64,000 nucleotides of DNA from an uncultured Prevotella sp. (lineage in GTDB: Bacteria > Bacteroidota > Bacteroidia > Bacteroidales > Bacteroidaceae): positions 62,001 to 126,000 of the forward strand of contig CABQKA010000005.1 of the NCBI GenBank assembly GCA_902464615.1. Direction: 5' to 3'. The translations under genes and the position numbers were made by a program. Below the pieces are notes generated by a model. It did not search any database and had not been told where the DNA came from. It saw only the letters and a program-made list of their open reading frames with translations. Shown here in pieces: positions 55,033 through 64,000 of this stretch (its first letter is position 1; every line of letters starts with the position of its first letter).

Positions 55033-57147
55033 TTACCATATATCCTCTGGCTGCGCTCCGTTGTATATCGAAGTTGGTACGATTTCGAAATAGTCAAGGA
55101 AGAATTGGGCGTCAGTCTTACGAAGGGCGGACTTGAATCGCAGGTAGTAAGTCTCGCTGGCACTAAGTTGCTCTACCGTAATGATACGGCGAATCGCTGC
55201 AGCACTACCACCTCGACCGCGCACCGGCGTATCAGCCTGTCCGTTTGTCATCGTGAAATATTGAGGCCCTTTCAAATAGCCCAGATTTCGCATATTCTTG
55301 TCGTTCTCCGCATTGACTGCATCGTCCTCTACATCTGCTACCCAAGGTATTTCGGGATTGCTCTCGCTGACAGTCTGACGCTGGTCGTAGGGGAGACCTA
55401 CTGGCGAAAGACGTAACGGGTCATTTCCAAAATACATCTGCACCATTCCTCGGTTGGGGTTCATTGCAACACCCATACGCAGCTCATAAGTGCCGTCTTT
55501 GGGTACCGGGGGAAGACGAAGGGTGAAATCGTATAAGCCGGTAAACAGCCATTCATCGCCTTGATAGTCATTCCATGTTCCAGCTGTCCCAGACCAACCG
55601 TGAGTCAAATACAACATATTAGTTTCGTTCGACTCGTTGATGATATTGCTGAAAAAGCCTGTCGGATAGTATGTATAATGACCACCACGCGTATTATTGG
55701 AAGCGACCTCCGGCAGCATGGTACAAAGATCGATGCGCATACGCTCGCCCGCCAAATTACTGCGAGTCTCGTCGGTATAGAGCATAATTGTATTAATCGG
55801 ATAATAGAAACCGTTCTGCGCGTTGTTGTCAAACTCGCCATTGTCTGGAGAAATGAGGATTCCAGCGTCTCTAACTCCCAGCTCGCGATAATCGCCATGA
55901 CGGCTATTATCGTAAATGGAAATTCGATTAATGTAGATTCTATGCTCTAAATCCTGCTCAAACCCGGCATCACCGACCTGCGTGATTTTAACAAGCCCGC
56001 GGTGTTGACCCATCGTGGTGTAATAATCCCACACATTGGTCGGCATCTGAATGGTCTGGGGATTTCGCGTGTCACCATACCGGTAATTGAACTCGTTATA
56101 GTGATTTACGAAACGGTCATATGCCATTTTTCCAGGAAGGAGGTGATATGCGACGAAGCGATTCACAGCATTGTCCGGACTTGTCAAGTCATCGCTGTCC
56201 TCTTGTCCATAAACGGCCTGGCAACGCTGCCGCACAATGTTCATCACTTCATCCCAATTTGTCACATTGCCTTCTGCGTCCAAAGAGAGGTGAATTCCCC
56301 ATTCGGAAGCGAAAACCTCGTCCGGTTCAACGAAAGCTGTAAAACCGAGATATCTGCGCTGCGGAATGTTGAAAGGTCCACCGACCACGCCGACCTGGTC
56401 AAAGGTCTCGTCACGCGGCTCTTCCTCATAAGCCAAATCACGCTCGTCGAGCAGAGAATCTGCCCATGTGGTTTGCTGAAGAAGATAAGTCATGACCTTC
56501 ATATTTGTAGCCAGGGCTATCATATCCGGCAGAGATTCAGACGAGGGGGCGATGACGGTACCTACCTCGTGAATCATGGCATTGGACACTTCCGTATCCG
56601 TGGTCAGGACACGGGACTCGCCATTAATCACGTAGTAACTCTCGCCCTCGTCCTCTGTGACAAAAGCACACGTCAAGAGACGGTCATTTAAGTTCGGCAA
56701 CGCGAAAGAGCCCGTCGTTGGGAAGTCGCTGACTTCGTACGGCATCTGCTCCACATTGTCAATTATGCAACTATTAGCCACCAGCTGAGCCTGCTCGTAT
56801 GACATTTCGTCCACAGAACTCAGACCCAAAGTTTGCAAATAAGCAGCAATGGCCTCATTGTTCGGAGCGAAAATCGTATAGTTCCCGCGCGAAGACAATA
56901 CACTTGACAATGACGACGCATTATCCACATCGCCCAACCGCACGCGGTCGAAGATGGCCTTGATACTGGAATACTTCTCAGGATTGTCCGCGAAGTAATC
57001 CGTTGCGGTCTGCTCTGTAGCAATGGCGAAGTTGTCCGCACTGATATCTTCAGTGCATCCTGCCAAAGACATACCGAGCCCCAGCGTCAAGACGCATCCC
57101 AACACGCAGCAGCTGATTTGTCGTATATTTCTTTTAATACAGAACAT
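55033..57147 (-). CDS. FAS1-domain lipoprotein (tandem paralogue 1)
   Basis: 704 residues from the ATG at 57147 (MFCIKRNIRQ), preferred because the upstream in-frame extension would overlap the preceding SusD gene. Lipobox SLAGC with Cys near 31. Same layout as its neighbour: FAS1 (RGNYTIFAPNNEAIAAYL), second FAS1 (FTAFVEPDEVFASEWG), and a C-terminal beta-sandwich with DGTYELRMGVAMNP, ending QPEDIW. Found 14 bases after the SusD-type gene, within the operon. Ligand unknown. Confidence 0.88.
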   Translation of the reverse strand: MFCIKRNIRQISCCVLGCVLTLGLGMSLAGCTEDISADNFAIATEQTATDYFADNPEKYSSIKAIFDRVRLGDVDNASSLSSVLSSRGNYTIFAPNNEAIAAYLQTLGLSSVDEMSYEQAQLVANSCIIDNVEQMPYEVSDFPTTGSFALPNLNDRLLTCAFVTEDEGESYYVINGESRVLTTDTEVSNAMIHEVGTVIAPSSESLPDMIALATNMKVMTYLLQQTTWADSLLDERDLAYEEEPRDETFDQVGVVGGPFNIPQRRYLGFTAFVEPDEVFASEWGIHLSLDAEGNVTNWDEVMNIVRQRCQAVYGQEDSDDLTSPDNAVNRFVAYHLLPGKMAYDRFVNHYNEFNYRYGDTRNPQTIQMPTNVWDYYTTMGQHRGLVKITQVGDAGFEQDLEHRIYINRISIYDNSRHGDYRELGVRDAGILISPDNGEFDNNAQNGFYYPINTIMLYTDETRSNLAGERMRIDLCTMLPEVASNNTRGGHYTYYPTGFFSNIINESNETNMLYLTHGWSGTAGTWNDYQGDEWLFTGLYDFTLRLPPVPKDGTYELRMGVAMNPNRGMVQMYFGNDPLRLSPVGLPYDQRQTVSESNPEIPWVADVEDDAVNAENDKNMRNLGYLKGPQYFTMTNGQADTPVRGRGGSAAAIRRIITVEQLSASETYYLRFKSALRKTDAQFFLDYFEIVPTSIYNGAQPEDIW

Positions 57148-57161
57148 TGCAGAAATATAAT

Positions 57162-59015
57162 TTAATTTGAAGAGTAGCGTTCCCAAACAGGATTCTGCTC
57201 CAGCATGCCGCCGTACTCGACGCCATTGACACGAAGCTCTTCACTGTAGATGGGATTATACAAAGCCCATATGACGCGCATACGGCCACGTACAGAAGAA
57301 GACAACGTTGCGTAATCCTGCAACACATCCGTCGGGGCGTTGGTAGCTTCGCACTGACGGGCGAGGTCGAACCAGCGTTTTCCTTCGGTTACAAATTCAC
57401 GCTGACGCTCGTTGTAGACCAAAGTCAACAGATCGCCGGCCGTAAGCCCGGAACCGCTCGTTGCATAGTCATCGTTCAAGCGGGAATTACGCAGGTCGGA
57501 AGACACGGATGTATTGGTCGTGGGTTCGAGCGCGGGGTTGCAACGGTCGAAAATCGCATTGCACAAACGGAAGCCTTCATTCACGTTCTCATCGTTCTGT
57601 GCATTGGTTGAAGACGAAACAGAACGGGCGATAGCCTCTGCCTTGATCAGCATGATATCCGTCAAGCGATATACCGGCCAGTTTGAAGTGTTTGTACCGG
57701 AATAACTTCCTGTACAGCCTTCGGTCATATCCTCAATATTGGTGATATAGAGGCCCGACACGATATTTTTATGAATAGTAGGCTGCGAAGCAGTTGAGGT
57801 GGTGTAATCGAATGTTTCCAACAAACGAAGGTCTACCTTGCCGAACCCACGGTCGGGTGCGTAGTTTGCAGACGCGCTACCGGTCAAAGTACCGCTACCT
57901 ACCATATACTCGGGAGTAAGACCCGACTCGACACTGCTCAAATAAGTACGAATGGTACTGTTAATCGTGTTGACACCATCATACTGCAATTCAAAGATAC
58001 TCTCAGAGGAATTCTTGTCTACCCAAATAGAACCATAGATATTATCAAACGCACCCTCTTGGGCGAAAGAAGTAATGTAGGTCAAATAGGGATAGCGCTC
58101 ATTTTCAGGAGCCGGCAGATAGGGATTCTCGGCTTCCAGTTCCTCATAATCCTGCTGGAAATAGGCAAGACAAGCATCGGCACACTCTATTGAACGCGTG
58201 AAGCACTGATTGCTCAATGTGTTCAACTCGGCGGTAGCCAGAGTGTCGCCTTCGGCATTTGTTACGACATCGCCTTTAGCTTCGGAGTTGAGCAGCATGC
58301 AGCCTCTCCAAAGGTACATATCCGCCATCAGGGCATAAATACTACGCTTGTTGAAACGGCCCTTATTGTCGGAATTATTTCCATAATCCTCCGCGCCATA
58401 AGTCACGGCCTCCTCCAGCTGAGTCAGCAGGTCGCCCAAAATCATCACGCCCTGCGTGGCAGCGATTCGGCTGTTCATGGCCTCGGCATCCGTACTTACG
58501 GAACTCGTCACGTACGGAACATTGCGGAAGGCTCTTACCAGATAGAAATAATACAACGCTCTGAGGGAAATCATTTCTGCCTTGATGGGTTGCCAGTCGC
58601 CGCGGCGGAAACTCGGATCCACCTCATTACCCGGTTCAGTCATCACTTCGCCTTTCTCAAGGACTTTGTTGCAATAATTGATACCGGTATAGAAAGGAGC
58701 CCAGTCAAACATGCCCTCAGTCGGCTGCAGAATGGCCTGCTGTAAATGCTGGATATTCTCCTGGGTCATGTCGTTCAATGCCAAGTTGTCAGAACGGAGC
58801 TCGCCCCAGATCAAGATCTTGGAAGTCAGGTCGGCATCCGTCATTTTCTTATAGGCGGCTGCGCGCACATTGTCCAAGTCATTTTTATCCTGCCAGAAAT
58901 CCGGTTCTGTAATGCTGTTTGTCGGAAGCACTGTCAAATAGTCTTCGCAAGAAGTGAAGCTCATGCCCAGCAACAGCAAACCGATAGCAAGAAAAAATCG
59001 ATTATGTAGTTTCAT
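57162..59015 (-). CDS. SusD/RagB-family outer-membrane lipoprotein
   Basis: 617 residues. Lipoprotein signal MKLHNRFFLAIGLLLLG with lipobox FTSC (Cys at 23). SusD features: KAEMISLRALYYFYLVRAFRNVP near 155-175, SIYALMADMYLWRG near 225, and the C-terminal LLTLVYNERQREFVTEGKRWFDLAR. The N-terminal domain includes the TPR-like helices expected. It pairs with the SusC at 59030, 14 bases upstream, forming the pedal-bin type import complex. Confidence 0.94.
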   Translation of the reverse strand: MKLHNRFFLAIGLLLLGMSFTSCEDYLTVLPTNSITEPDFWQDKNDLDNVRAAAYKKMTDADLTSKILIWGELRSDNLALNDMTQENIQHLQQAILQPTEGMFDWAPFYTGINYCNKVLEKGEVMTEPGNEVDPSFRRGDWQPIKAEMISLRALYYFYLVRAFRNVPYVTSSVSTDAEAMNSRIAATQGVMILGDLLTQLEEAVTYGAEDYGNNSDNKGRFNKRSIYALMADMYLWRGCMLLNSEAKGDVVTNAEGDTLATAELNTLSNQCFTRSIECADACLAYFQQDYEELEAENPYLPAPENERYPYLTYITSFAQEGAFDNIYGSIWVDKNSSESIFELQYDGVNTINSTIRTYLSSVESGLTPEYMVGSGTLTGSASANYAPDRGFGKVDLRLLETFDYTTSTASQPTIHKNIVSGLYITNIEDMTEGCTGSYSGTNTSNWPVYRLTDIMLIKAEAIARSVSSSTNAQNDENVNEGFRLCNAIFDRCNPALEPTTNTSVSSDLRNSRLNDDYATSGSGLTAGDLLTLVYNERQREFVTEGKRWFDLARQCEATNAPTDVLQDYATLSSSVRGRMRVIWALYNPIYSEELRVNGVEYGGMLEQNPVWERYSSN

Positions 59016-59029
59016 TTTTTCGAAGTTGA

Positions 59030-62000
59030 TTAAAAACCAATATTCAAGCTCAACGTAAATGAACGCGAACGCGGTGTCTGCGAATCATCATAGCAGGGAT
59101 AGTAACCGGACTGATTGTGGTCGGGGTCGGTTCCTGAATATTTCGACCAGAAAATCAAGTTGTTACCAGAAGCAGAGAGACGCAATGTGCTCAAGCCGAA
59201 CTTCTTGATTTTCTCAGGAGCGAAATTGTACGACAACTGGAAGTACTGGAAACGCAGATAATCACCCGGTTCCACATAACGGTCACTGATCAAGGCGTTG
59301 TAAGTAGCACCATTGGCAACGCTCGTACTCATAGCTCTTGGAATTTCAGTAACCTGTCCATTGGTTCTCCAACGGTGGTTGACTGCTGCGCTCTGGTTTC
59401 TGTTCGTACGCATGTTCTCGGCATTCATACGTGCCAGGTTCACAATCTTGCCGCCAATACGGAAGTTGAAACTTGTCTTCAACTGCCAACGGCCGTAGGT
59501 CAGGTCTACACCGAAACCACCATTTACCTTCGGGTTGGAGCCACCGAGGTACACGATATCCAACTCGTTAATCTGTCCATCGTGGTTGATATCTTCATAA
59601 ATGACATCGCCACCTTCGAAATAGTAATTCACGCCGCCGTAGTTGAACACCATCTGCAACGGATCACCATTTTTGTCGTACACAACGTTGCCGTTGGCGT
59701 CGAACACAATAGGAGCGGTCTTACCGGTAGCGCGGGCCGTATTATATATATTGCCATTAGCATCCGGTTCAGTCAAATAATATTCATTATCCTCCTGGTT
59801 CAGGAAATAGCCGTTATGCTTGTAATCGTAAGCATAAACACCTTTGTAACGGAAGCCGTAAATACCGCCCAAGGAGTGACCTATCTGGACACGGCGCAAG
59901 AGGTCTGTATAAGCACTTACGTTGTTATAGGCGAAGTCGGCATTCTGCGTTGCCAATACGGAGGCATCCATATCCGTTACGGTATTGATGTTCTGCGCGA
60001 TATTAAAGCGTAAGTTGGCATGGAATTTACCGAACTTCAATATATCACCCGTATTGACGAACAATTCCCAACCTTCATTTTCCATCGTACCGACATTAGC
60101 CCATGCCAATGTGGAGAAACCGGTAGAAGAAGGAACGCGCACGCCCGAGTTCAACAAATCCGAAGTTTTCTTCTTGTAAATGTTCAAGTCGAAACGAATC
60201 AAGTCATCGAACAAATTCAAGTTGAAACCTAAGTTCCAAGATTTAGTTTTTTCCCAACGGATTTCCGTCAAACGCAGATTGGAAGGTGCAATGGCCGTAA
60301 CGCCACCATAAGAACCGATTGAGGAATAGTTATTATAAATCAGGCCCTCGGCAAAAGAGGAGTTACCCGTAATACCCCAGCCCGGACGAACAGCCAACAT
60401 GCTGATGACTTTACGCAAGGGGCGGAAGAATTCTTCGTCACTGATATTCCAACGACCGGAAACGCCCGGGAAGAAACCCCACTTGTTACCGCTACCGAAT
60501 TTGGTGCTACCATCAGCACGTATGGTAAAGTCGAACGAATATTTAGAACCGAACGAATAGTGCAACGAACCGATTCCGCTCATCGTGTGTCCCTTACCAG
60601 TGCTGGTAGAAGCACCCGTCTGATAACCGGGAACCGTCGGGTCGGTGATGCCGCCGCTGATACCGGAAGAGCTCAGGTACTGTGTCGTATTCGAGCTGGA
60701 CCCGACTTCGAAGCGTGCCAACACCTGTAAGCTATGATCGGGATTTACAAAATAAGGACGGAAAACCAATGAGTGACGTGTCTGGAAATCCAAAGACTTG
60801 TATTCCTGATTGGATGTCAGGTCGATACCGCCTTGAACGGACCAAGGATTAGACGTCAGATCTGAGGGATAATACGAGTTCTTGGTTTCCGTATAGGCAT
60901 TCATGTAGACTTCACCCGTATAGTTCAATTGGGTTTCGTCATCGGCCTTGCCCAGAAGTTTGTACTCCAAGGAGAATTGAGGAGTGATGGTATAGGTAGA
61001 CCACTTTCTCCAAGCCAAATTACCGATAGCAACCGGGTTACCCAAGGAAACCATGTCACTCAAATAATATGAGGAGCGGTTACTATTATTGGCTACCATA
61101 CCGGCAGCTGCAGCTGCGGGCGGCATGATATAATATTCACCGGTGTCATAATAATAGCCAGTTCCGTCCGGACGGCGAGCGTACTCATGACGGGTTACAG
61201 CCATGTTCGGCATAGCCTGATAAGCATAGCTCAGCAAGTAGTCATCGTAGTTCTTATTATTCTTCGTATAGGTCAAAGCGAAGTCAGAAGAGAACTTGAT
61301 TCGATCTGATACCCAGTAGTCCAAAGCGAGACGCGAGGTGAAGCGGTCAAGTGACTGTTTAATCACAGTACCCGTCTCATGGTCATAGCTTGCAGAAACG
61401 CGGAACGTAGCTTTCTCACCGCCACCGGAAATTGCCAAACCGTAATTATGCGTCTGACCGAACTGCGTCACTTCGTCAACCCAGTCAGTATTCTTATTAT
61501 AGTTCTCATAATAAGCCGTATAAGTGGGCAAATACTGCAACTCGACGATGTTATCCGCAGGGTTGCTTGCTTCGGGATTAGGATTATGGTAGGCCTGCTT
61601 CAACATCATGGTGTACTCATCACCATTAAGCAACTTCATGCCTTCAGGCTGCCAAGAACCGGAAAATCTATAGCTGAAATTCACGCGCGTCTTACCTCGG
61701 GAACCGCGGCGGGTACGAATCTCAATCACACCATTAGAACCGCGGGCACCCCAGATGGCCGTAGCGGCAGCATCTTTCAAGACATTAATGCTCTGGATAT
61801 CTTCGGGGTTCACCTGCAACAATGTGGCAAACTTCTCCTCGTTCATATCGTTCGCATCGAAATCCTCTGTATTATAGTCTTCCAAGATATAGCCATCGAC
61901 AACAATCAACGGCTCCTGGCTACCATTAATAGAGGTGACACCACGCAAACGCATACTTGTACCAGAACCTAAGTTACCGGAGTTAGACACGATGTCCAAA

Positions 62001-62473
62001 CCTGCAATCTGTCCTTGCAGAGCCTCACCAGCCGTTTCAAAGGAAAGACCTTGCATCTCATCCATGTTCAACGATTGCTGGGCAACTGAAATTTCCCGTT
62101 CAGGAATCGTCAAGCCGTTGGACTTCAGTTTTCGGGTAGCCGTCACTGTAGCTTCGCGGAAAGTATTCTTATCTTTCAGCTCAATGCGGAAGTTCGTAGT
62201 TGTCCCAATCGTGCGACGCTCCGTACCGTATCCGATATAAGAGACTTGCAAGACATTATTGGGATTGCCCGTAGTCTGGAGGGAGAAGTTACCATTGGCA
62301 TCCGTCTGTGTTGCACGGACCGCACGGTTGGACTTATCCATCTCAGCCACATTCGCCATCACGATAGGCCCGTCTGCCTGACTCCAGACGTGTCCCGTGA
62401 TTCGCTTTTGTGCTAACGCCACTGAAAAGCAGAAGCACAAGGCCAAAGTCAATAAATATTTGATGTCCTTCAT
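59030..62473 (-). CDS. SusC/RagA-family TonB-dependent transporter
   Basis: 1147 residues. Signal peptide to Ala21 (VALAQ), carboxypeptidase-regulatory-like domain (about 24-100), then the plug with the classic SusC signatures: ALQGQIAGLDIVSNSGNLG (151-169), RLRGVTSINGSQEPLIVVDGY (about 175-195) and DIQSINVLKDAAATAIWGARG (about 225-245). The barrel ends SFTLSLNIGF. It imports a ligand bound by the SusD at 57162, using TonB. It is a canonical member, unlike the second SusC of the operon. 10 bases after the partial FAS1 gene. Confidence 0.95.
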   Translation of the reverse strand: MKDIKYLLTLALCFCFSVALAQKRITGHVWSQADGPIVMANVAEMDKSNRAVRATQTDANGNFSLQTTGNPNNVLQVSYIGYGTERRTIGTTTNFRIELKDKNTFREATVTATRKLKSNGLTIPEREISVAQQSLNMDEMQGLSFETAGEALQGQIAGLDIVSNSGNLGSGTSMRLRGVTSINGSQEPLIVVDGYILEDYNTEDFDANDMNEEKFATLLQVNPEDIQSINVLKDAAATAIWGARGSNGVIEIRTRRGSRGKTRVNFSYRFSGSWQPEGMKLLNGDEYTMMLKQAYHNPNPEASNPADNIVELQYLPTYTAYYENYNKNTDWVDEVTQFGQTHNYGLAISGGGEKATFRVSASYDHETGTVIKQSLDRFTSRLALDYWVSDRIKFSSDFALTYTKNNKNYDDYLLSYAYQAMPNMAVTRHEYARRPDGTGYYYDTGEYYIMPPAAAAAGMVANNSNRSSYYLSDMVSLGNPVAIGNLAWRKWSTYTITPQFSLEYKLLGKADDETQLNYTGEVYMNAYTETKNSYYPSDLTSNPWSVQGGIDLTSNQEYKSLDFQTRHSLVFRPYFVNPDHSLQVLARFEVGSSSNTTQYLSSSGISGGITDPTVPGYQTGASTSTGKGHTMSGIGSLHYSFGSKYSFDFTIRADGSTKFGSGNKWGFFPGVSGRWNISDEEFFRPLRKVISMLAVRPGWGITGNSSFAEGLIYNNYSSIGSYGGVTAIAPSNLRLTEIRWEKTKSWNLGFNLNLFDDLIRFDLNIYKKKTSDLLNSGVRVPSSTGFSTLAWANVGTMENEGWELFVNTGDILKFGKFHANLRFNIAQNINTVTDMDASVLATQNADFAYNNVSAYTDLLRRVQIGHSLGGIYGFRYKGVYAYDYKHNGYFLNQEDNEYYLTEPDANGNIYNTARATGKTAPIVFDANGNVVYDKNGDPLQMVFNYGGVNYYFEGGDVIYEDINHDGQINELDIVYLGGSNPKVNGGFGVDLTYGRWQLKTSFNFRIGGKIVNLARMNAENMRTNRNQSAAVNHRWRTNGQVTEIPRAMSTSVANGATYNALISDRYVEPGDYLRFQYFQLSYNFAPEKIKKFGLSTLRLSASGNNLIFWSKYSGTDPDHNQSGYYPCYDDSQTPRSRSFTLSLNIGF

Positions 62474-62483
62474 GATATTATAA

Positions 62484-64000
62484 TTATTTTCTTATTCTGT
62501 ACTTCGCCGTGAAAGCCTGTGCACTAGAAGGCGTTGCCCACGCATCATCGTACCGTCCACTTGCGGGCAGCGGCGCGAAGTCCAGCACGTGGTTCACCTG
62601 ATGAATAACAACATACGATGAATACTGGAAGCTGGTCGGAACAGCACTTGTATTGCTATTGAAGTTCATATCGCGAGCCAAAACATTGTACGGCTCTACA
62701 ACGCTCTGAGTATTACCGTTGTTGTCTGTCACCGACAGGTCATTTGAAGACTGCCTTACGTGAATGGAGAGATAAACATTGTTCTCGTTGTCAATGCAAG
62801 AAGTCTGGTAGTCATTCTCGCTCGTCACATCATCCACATAATATGCACCATCCTGGAAGTGATACTTCAAGAAATTGATCAGCATGGTAATCATTGCCTG
62901 AGCCTTAGCCTGATTTTCAGCAGAAAGCACCGGGTAGCCATCTTCATCTTCGCCTATGCTATTCGACTCGATGAAGTTATGAATTTCGTCATATGTAGGC
63001 AGACCACGAGAAATGGCATCCTGGACAGCTGCATTGGTCGGTGCATAAATCGTATAACGATAGTTGTTAAAGAAGCGCACCAATTGCTCATTCGGAGCGG
63101 GGTTCATACCGGACGCCGTGAAGATACGGTACTTATTCATTTCCGAAGTCCAATCATCATCATCTACGCCCTCATGGAAACCGGCTGCAACCAAGTCGCT
63201 CTCGGAAAATGAAGACTGGCAAAGCTCGAAGAAATCTGAATAATGATCCGGGTCGTTCGTGAAAACATTCCATACAGAACGGGTCGTAGGCTGCATGGCA
63301 CGGTCAAGCATATAAGTTTTACCATTACCGTAACCGTTACTTTCCTGCGTCATGTCGTAACCCTCGGTCACGCGGCAATCCTGGTCATTGTCAGGATAGT
63401 TATCATTATTCAGCTGCAACTGGAAGCCACCGTCTACGACCATACCCAGATTATTATTGTCCTGCTGGCCACGATCTTTCACATAGACGGGAGCACCGCC
63501 ACGGGAAGTGAAGTAGCGACGCCGTGCGTTCACACCTTCATCATTATCAGCGTCTTCCGTGTCGTGTACTACGATGTGCTGGTCTACCAGGTCAATCAGC
63601 AAGGTACGCTTCGTCAAGCCCGAACCACTGGTCAACGACCCGGTCGGTTCCGAAACATTGGCAGAAGTACCGCCTGCCGTCTGACGAACATCGGATTCGG
63701 GGCGCTGGCCCGTCGTCATATCAAAACGGTAAGCCTCTGCACGGATTGGAATCGTAGCACCCGGAGCATTGCTGTATGTGAAACGCCAATACTTATATTG
63801 AGCTGCCTGAGCCACGTTCTTCGACAATGACATCGGGTCAACATAACCATACGAATTCAGCGCGTCGTCCGTCGGAACGAAGAACGAGAAGCGGGACTGC
63901 ATGGCTTTCAGATAAGTACTGTAATATTTCTTCAACGGTGCGTTGTTATAGGAAGAACCTTCGATGTAGTTATCGTCCGCACGAATTATAGAACGGACCA
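62484..64000 (-). CDS. FAS1-domain protein, N-terminus beyond window
   Basis: The frame is open from the window edge (first full codon at 63998) to a stop at 62484, giving 504 residues of the C-terminal part. A FAS1 domain is entered at once (RFSFFVPTDDALNSYGYVD), and a second begins at about NYRYTIYAPTNAAVQDAISR and ends with the canonical FAS1 H-box-like SYVVIHQVNHVLDFAPLP. It lacks the beta-sandwich tail of the paralogues at 52917 and 55033. The true start and any lipobox lie outside. First visible gene of the operon. Confidence 0.85.
   Translation of the reverse strand, partial: VRSIIRADDNYIEGSSYNNAPLKKYYSTYLKAMQSRFSFFVPTDDALNSYGYVDPMSLSKNVAQAAQYKYWRFTYSNAPGATIPIRAEAYRFDMTTGQRPESDVRQTAGGTSANVSEPTGSLTSGSGLTKRTLLIDLVDQHIVVHDTEDADNDEGVNARRRYFTSRGGAPVYVKDRGQQDNNNLGMVVDGGFQLQLNNDNYPDNDQDCRVTEGYDMTQESNGYGNGKTYMLDRAMQPTTRSVWNVFTNDPDHYSDFFELCQSSFSESDLVAAGFHEGVDDDDWTSEMNKYRIFTASGMNPAPNEQLVRFFNNYRYTIYAPTNAAVQDAISRGLPTYDEIHNFIESNSIGEDEDGYPVLSAENQAKAQAMITMLINFLKYHFQDGAYYVDDVTSENDYQTSCIDNENNVYLSIHVRQSSNDLSVTDNNGNTQSVVEPYNVLARDMNFNSNTSAVPTSFQYSSYVVIHQVNHVLDFAPLPASGRYDDAWATPSSAQAFTAKYRIRK

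Noticed and set aside
1..64000. tRNA, rRNA, tmRNA or CRISPR loci
   Set aside because: I looked for T-loop signatures, clustered direct repeats and known RNA landmarks by eye on both strands and found none that held up. A covariance-model scan would be decisive.

Overview
The window looks like chromosomal DNA from a member of the Bacteroidales (Bacteroidota). The evidence is: SusC/SusD pairs, a fused LpxC-FabZ gene, the order recQ-clpX-clpP-tig, a GGGtGRT-family protein, a DUF4924 protein, and promoters of the TTTG-N20-TAnnTTTG type. I cannot name a genus. Most of the first 45 kb is GC-rich housekeeping sequence. No tRNA, rRNA, CRISPR array or insertion sequence was recognised.

Layout. 1-4641 (minus): recQ (cut by the window edge), clpX, clpP and tig, for DNA repair and protein quality control. 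4937-8326 (plus): a MarR-type regulator, a small heat-shock protein, and a two-gene unit of a NifU-like scaffold and a GGGtGRT protein. 8513-19388 (minus): eleven co-directional genes (LysE exporter, DUF4924, rfbD, prfC, Sua5/YrdC, ClC channel, fmt, menaquinone methyltransferase, aroE, TPM protein, lemA). 19591-23980 (plus): an orphan tyrosine recombinase, a ROK sugar kinase, rpsF-rpsR-rplI and truA. 24116-25948 (plus): a GH110 alpha-galactosidase. 26229-31990 (minus): a lone Wza-like lipoprotein, then a glycogen operon (debranching enzyme, GT4 synthase, GH57-like protein). 32812-33822 (plus): fructose-bisphosphate aldolase. 33962-35882 (minus): phoH-purC. 36031-36849 (plus): a DUF5715 peptidase-like protein. 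37156-44635 (minus): lpxD, lpxC-fabZ, lpxA, a TnpR-fold protein, miaA and a class A penicillin-binding protein.

45389-64000 (minus) is a tightly spaced operon that runs in from beyond the window: FAS1 protein (partial), SusC, SusD, FAS1, FAS1, FAS1, SusC, SusD, terminator. It has two complete SusC/SusD pairs and at least four fasciclin-domain proteins, but no glycoside hydrolase, peptidase or regulator inside the window. Two of the FAS1 genes are a recent tandem duplication. This is the most unusual system here; its substrate or partner is unknown.

A second unexplained signal is a family of GC-rich palindromic elements (core CTTAGCCCCGT / ACGGGGCTAAG, with CCTATCCCCGT satellites) found at six intergenic sites between 6.2 and 37.1 kb. 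A third is a GH57-like protein in the glycogen operon whose expected catalytic motifs are replaced, suggesting a non-catalytic role.
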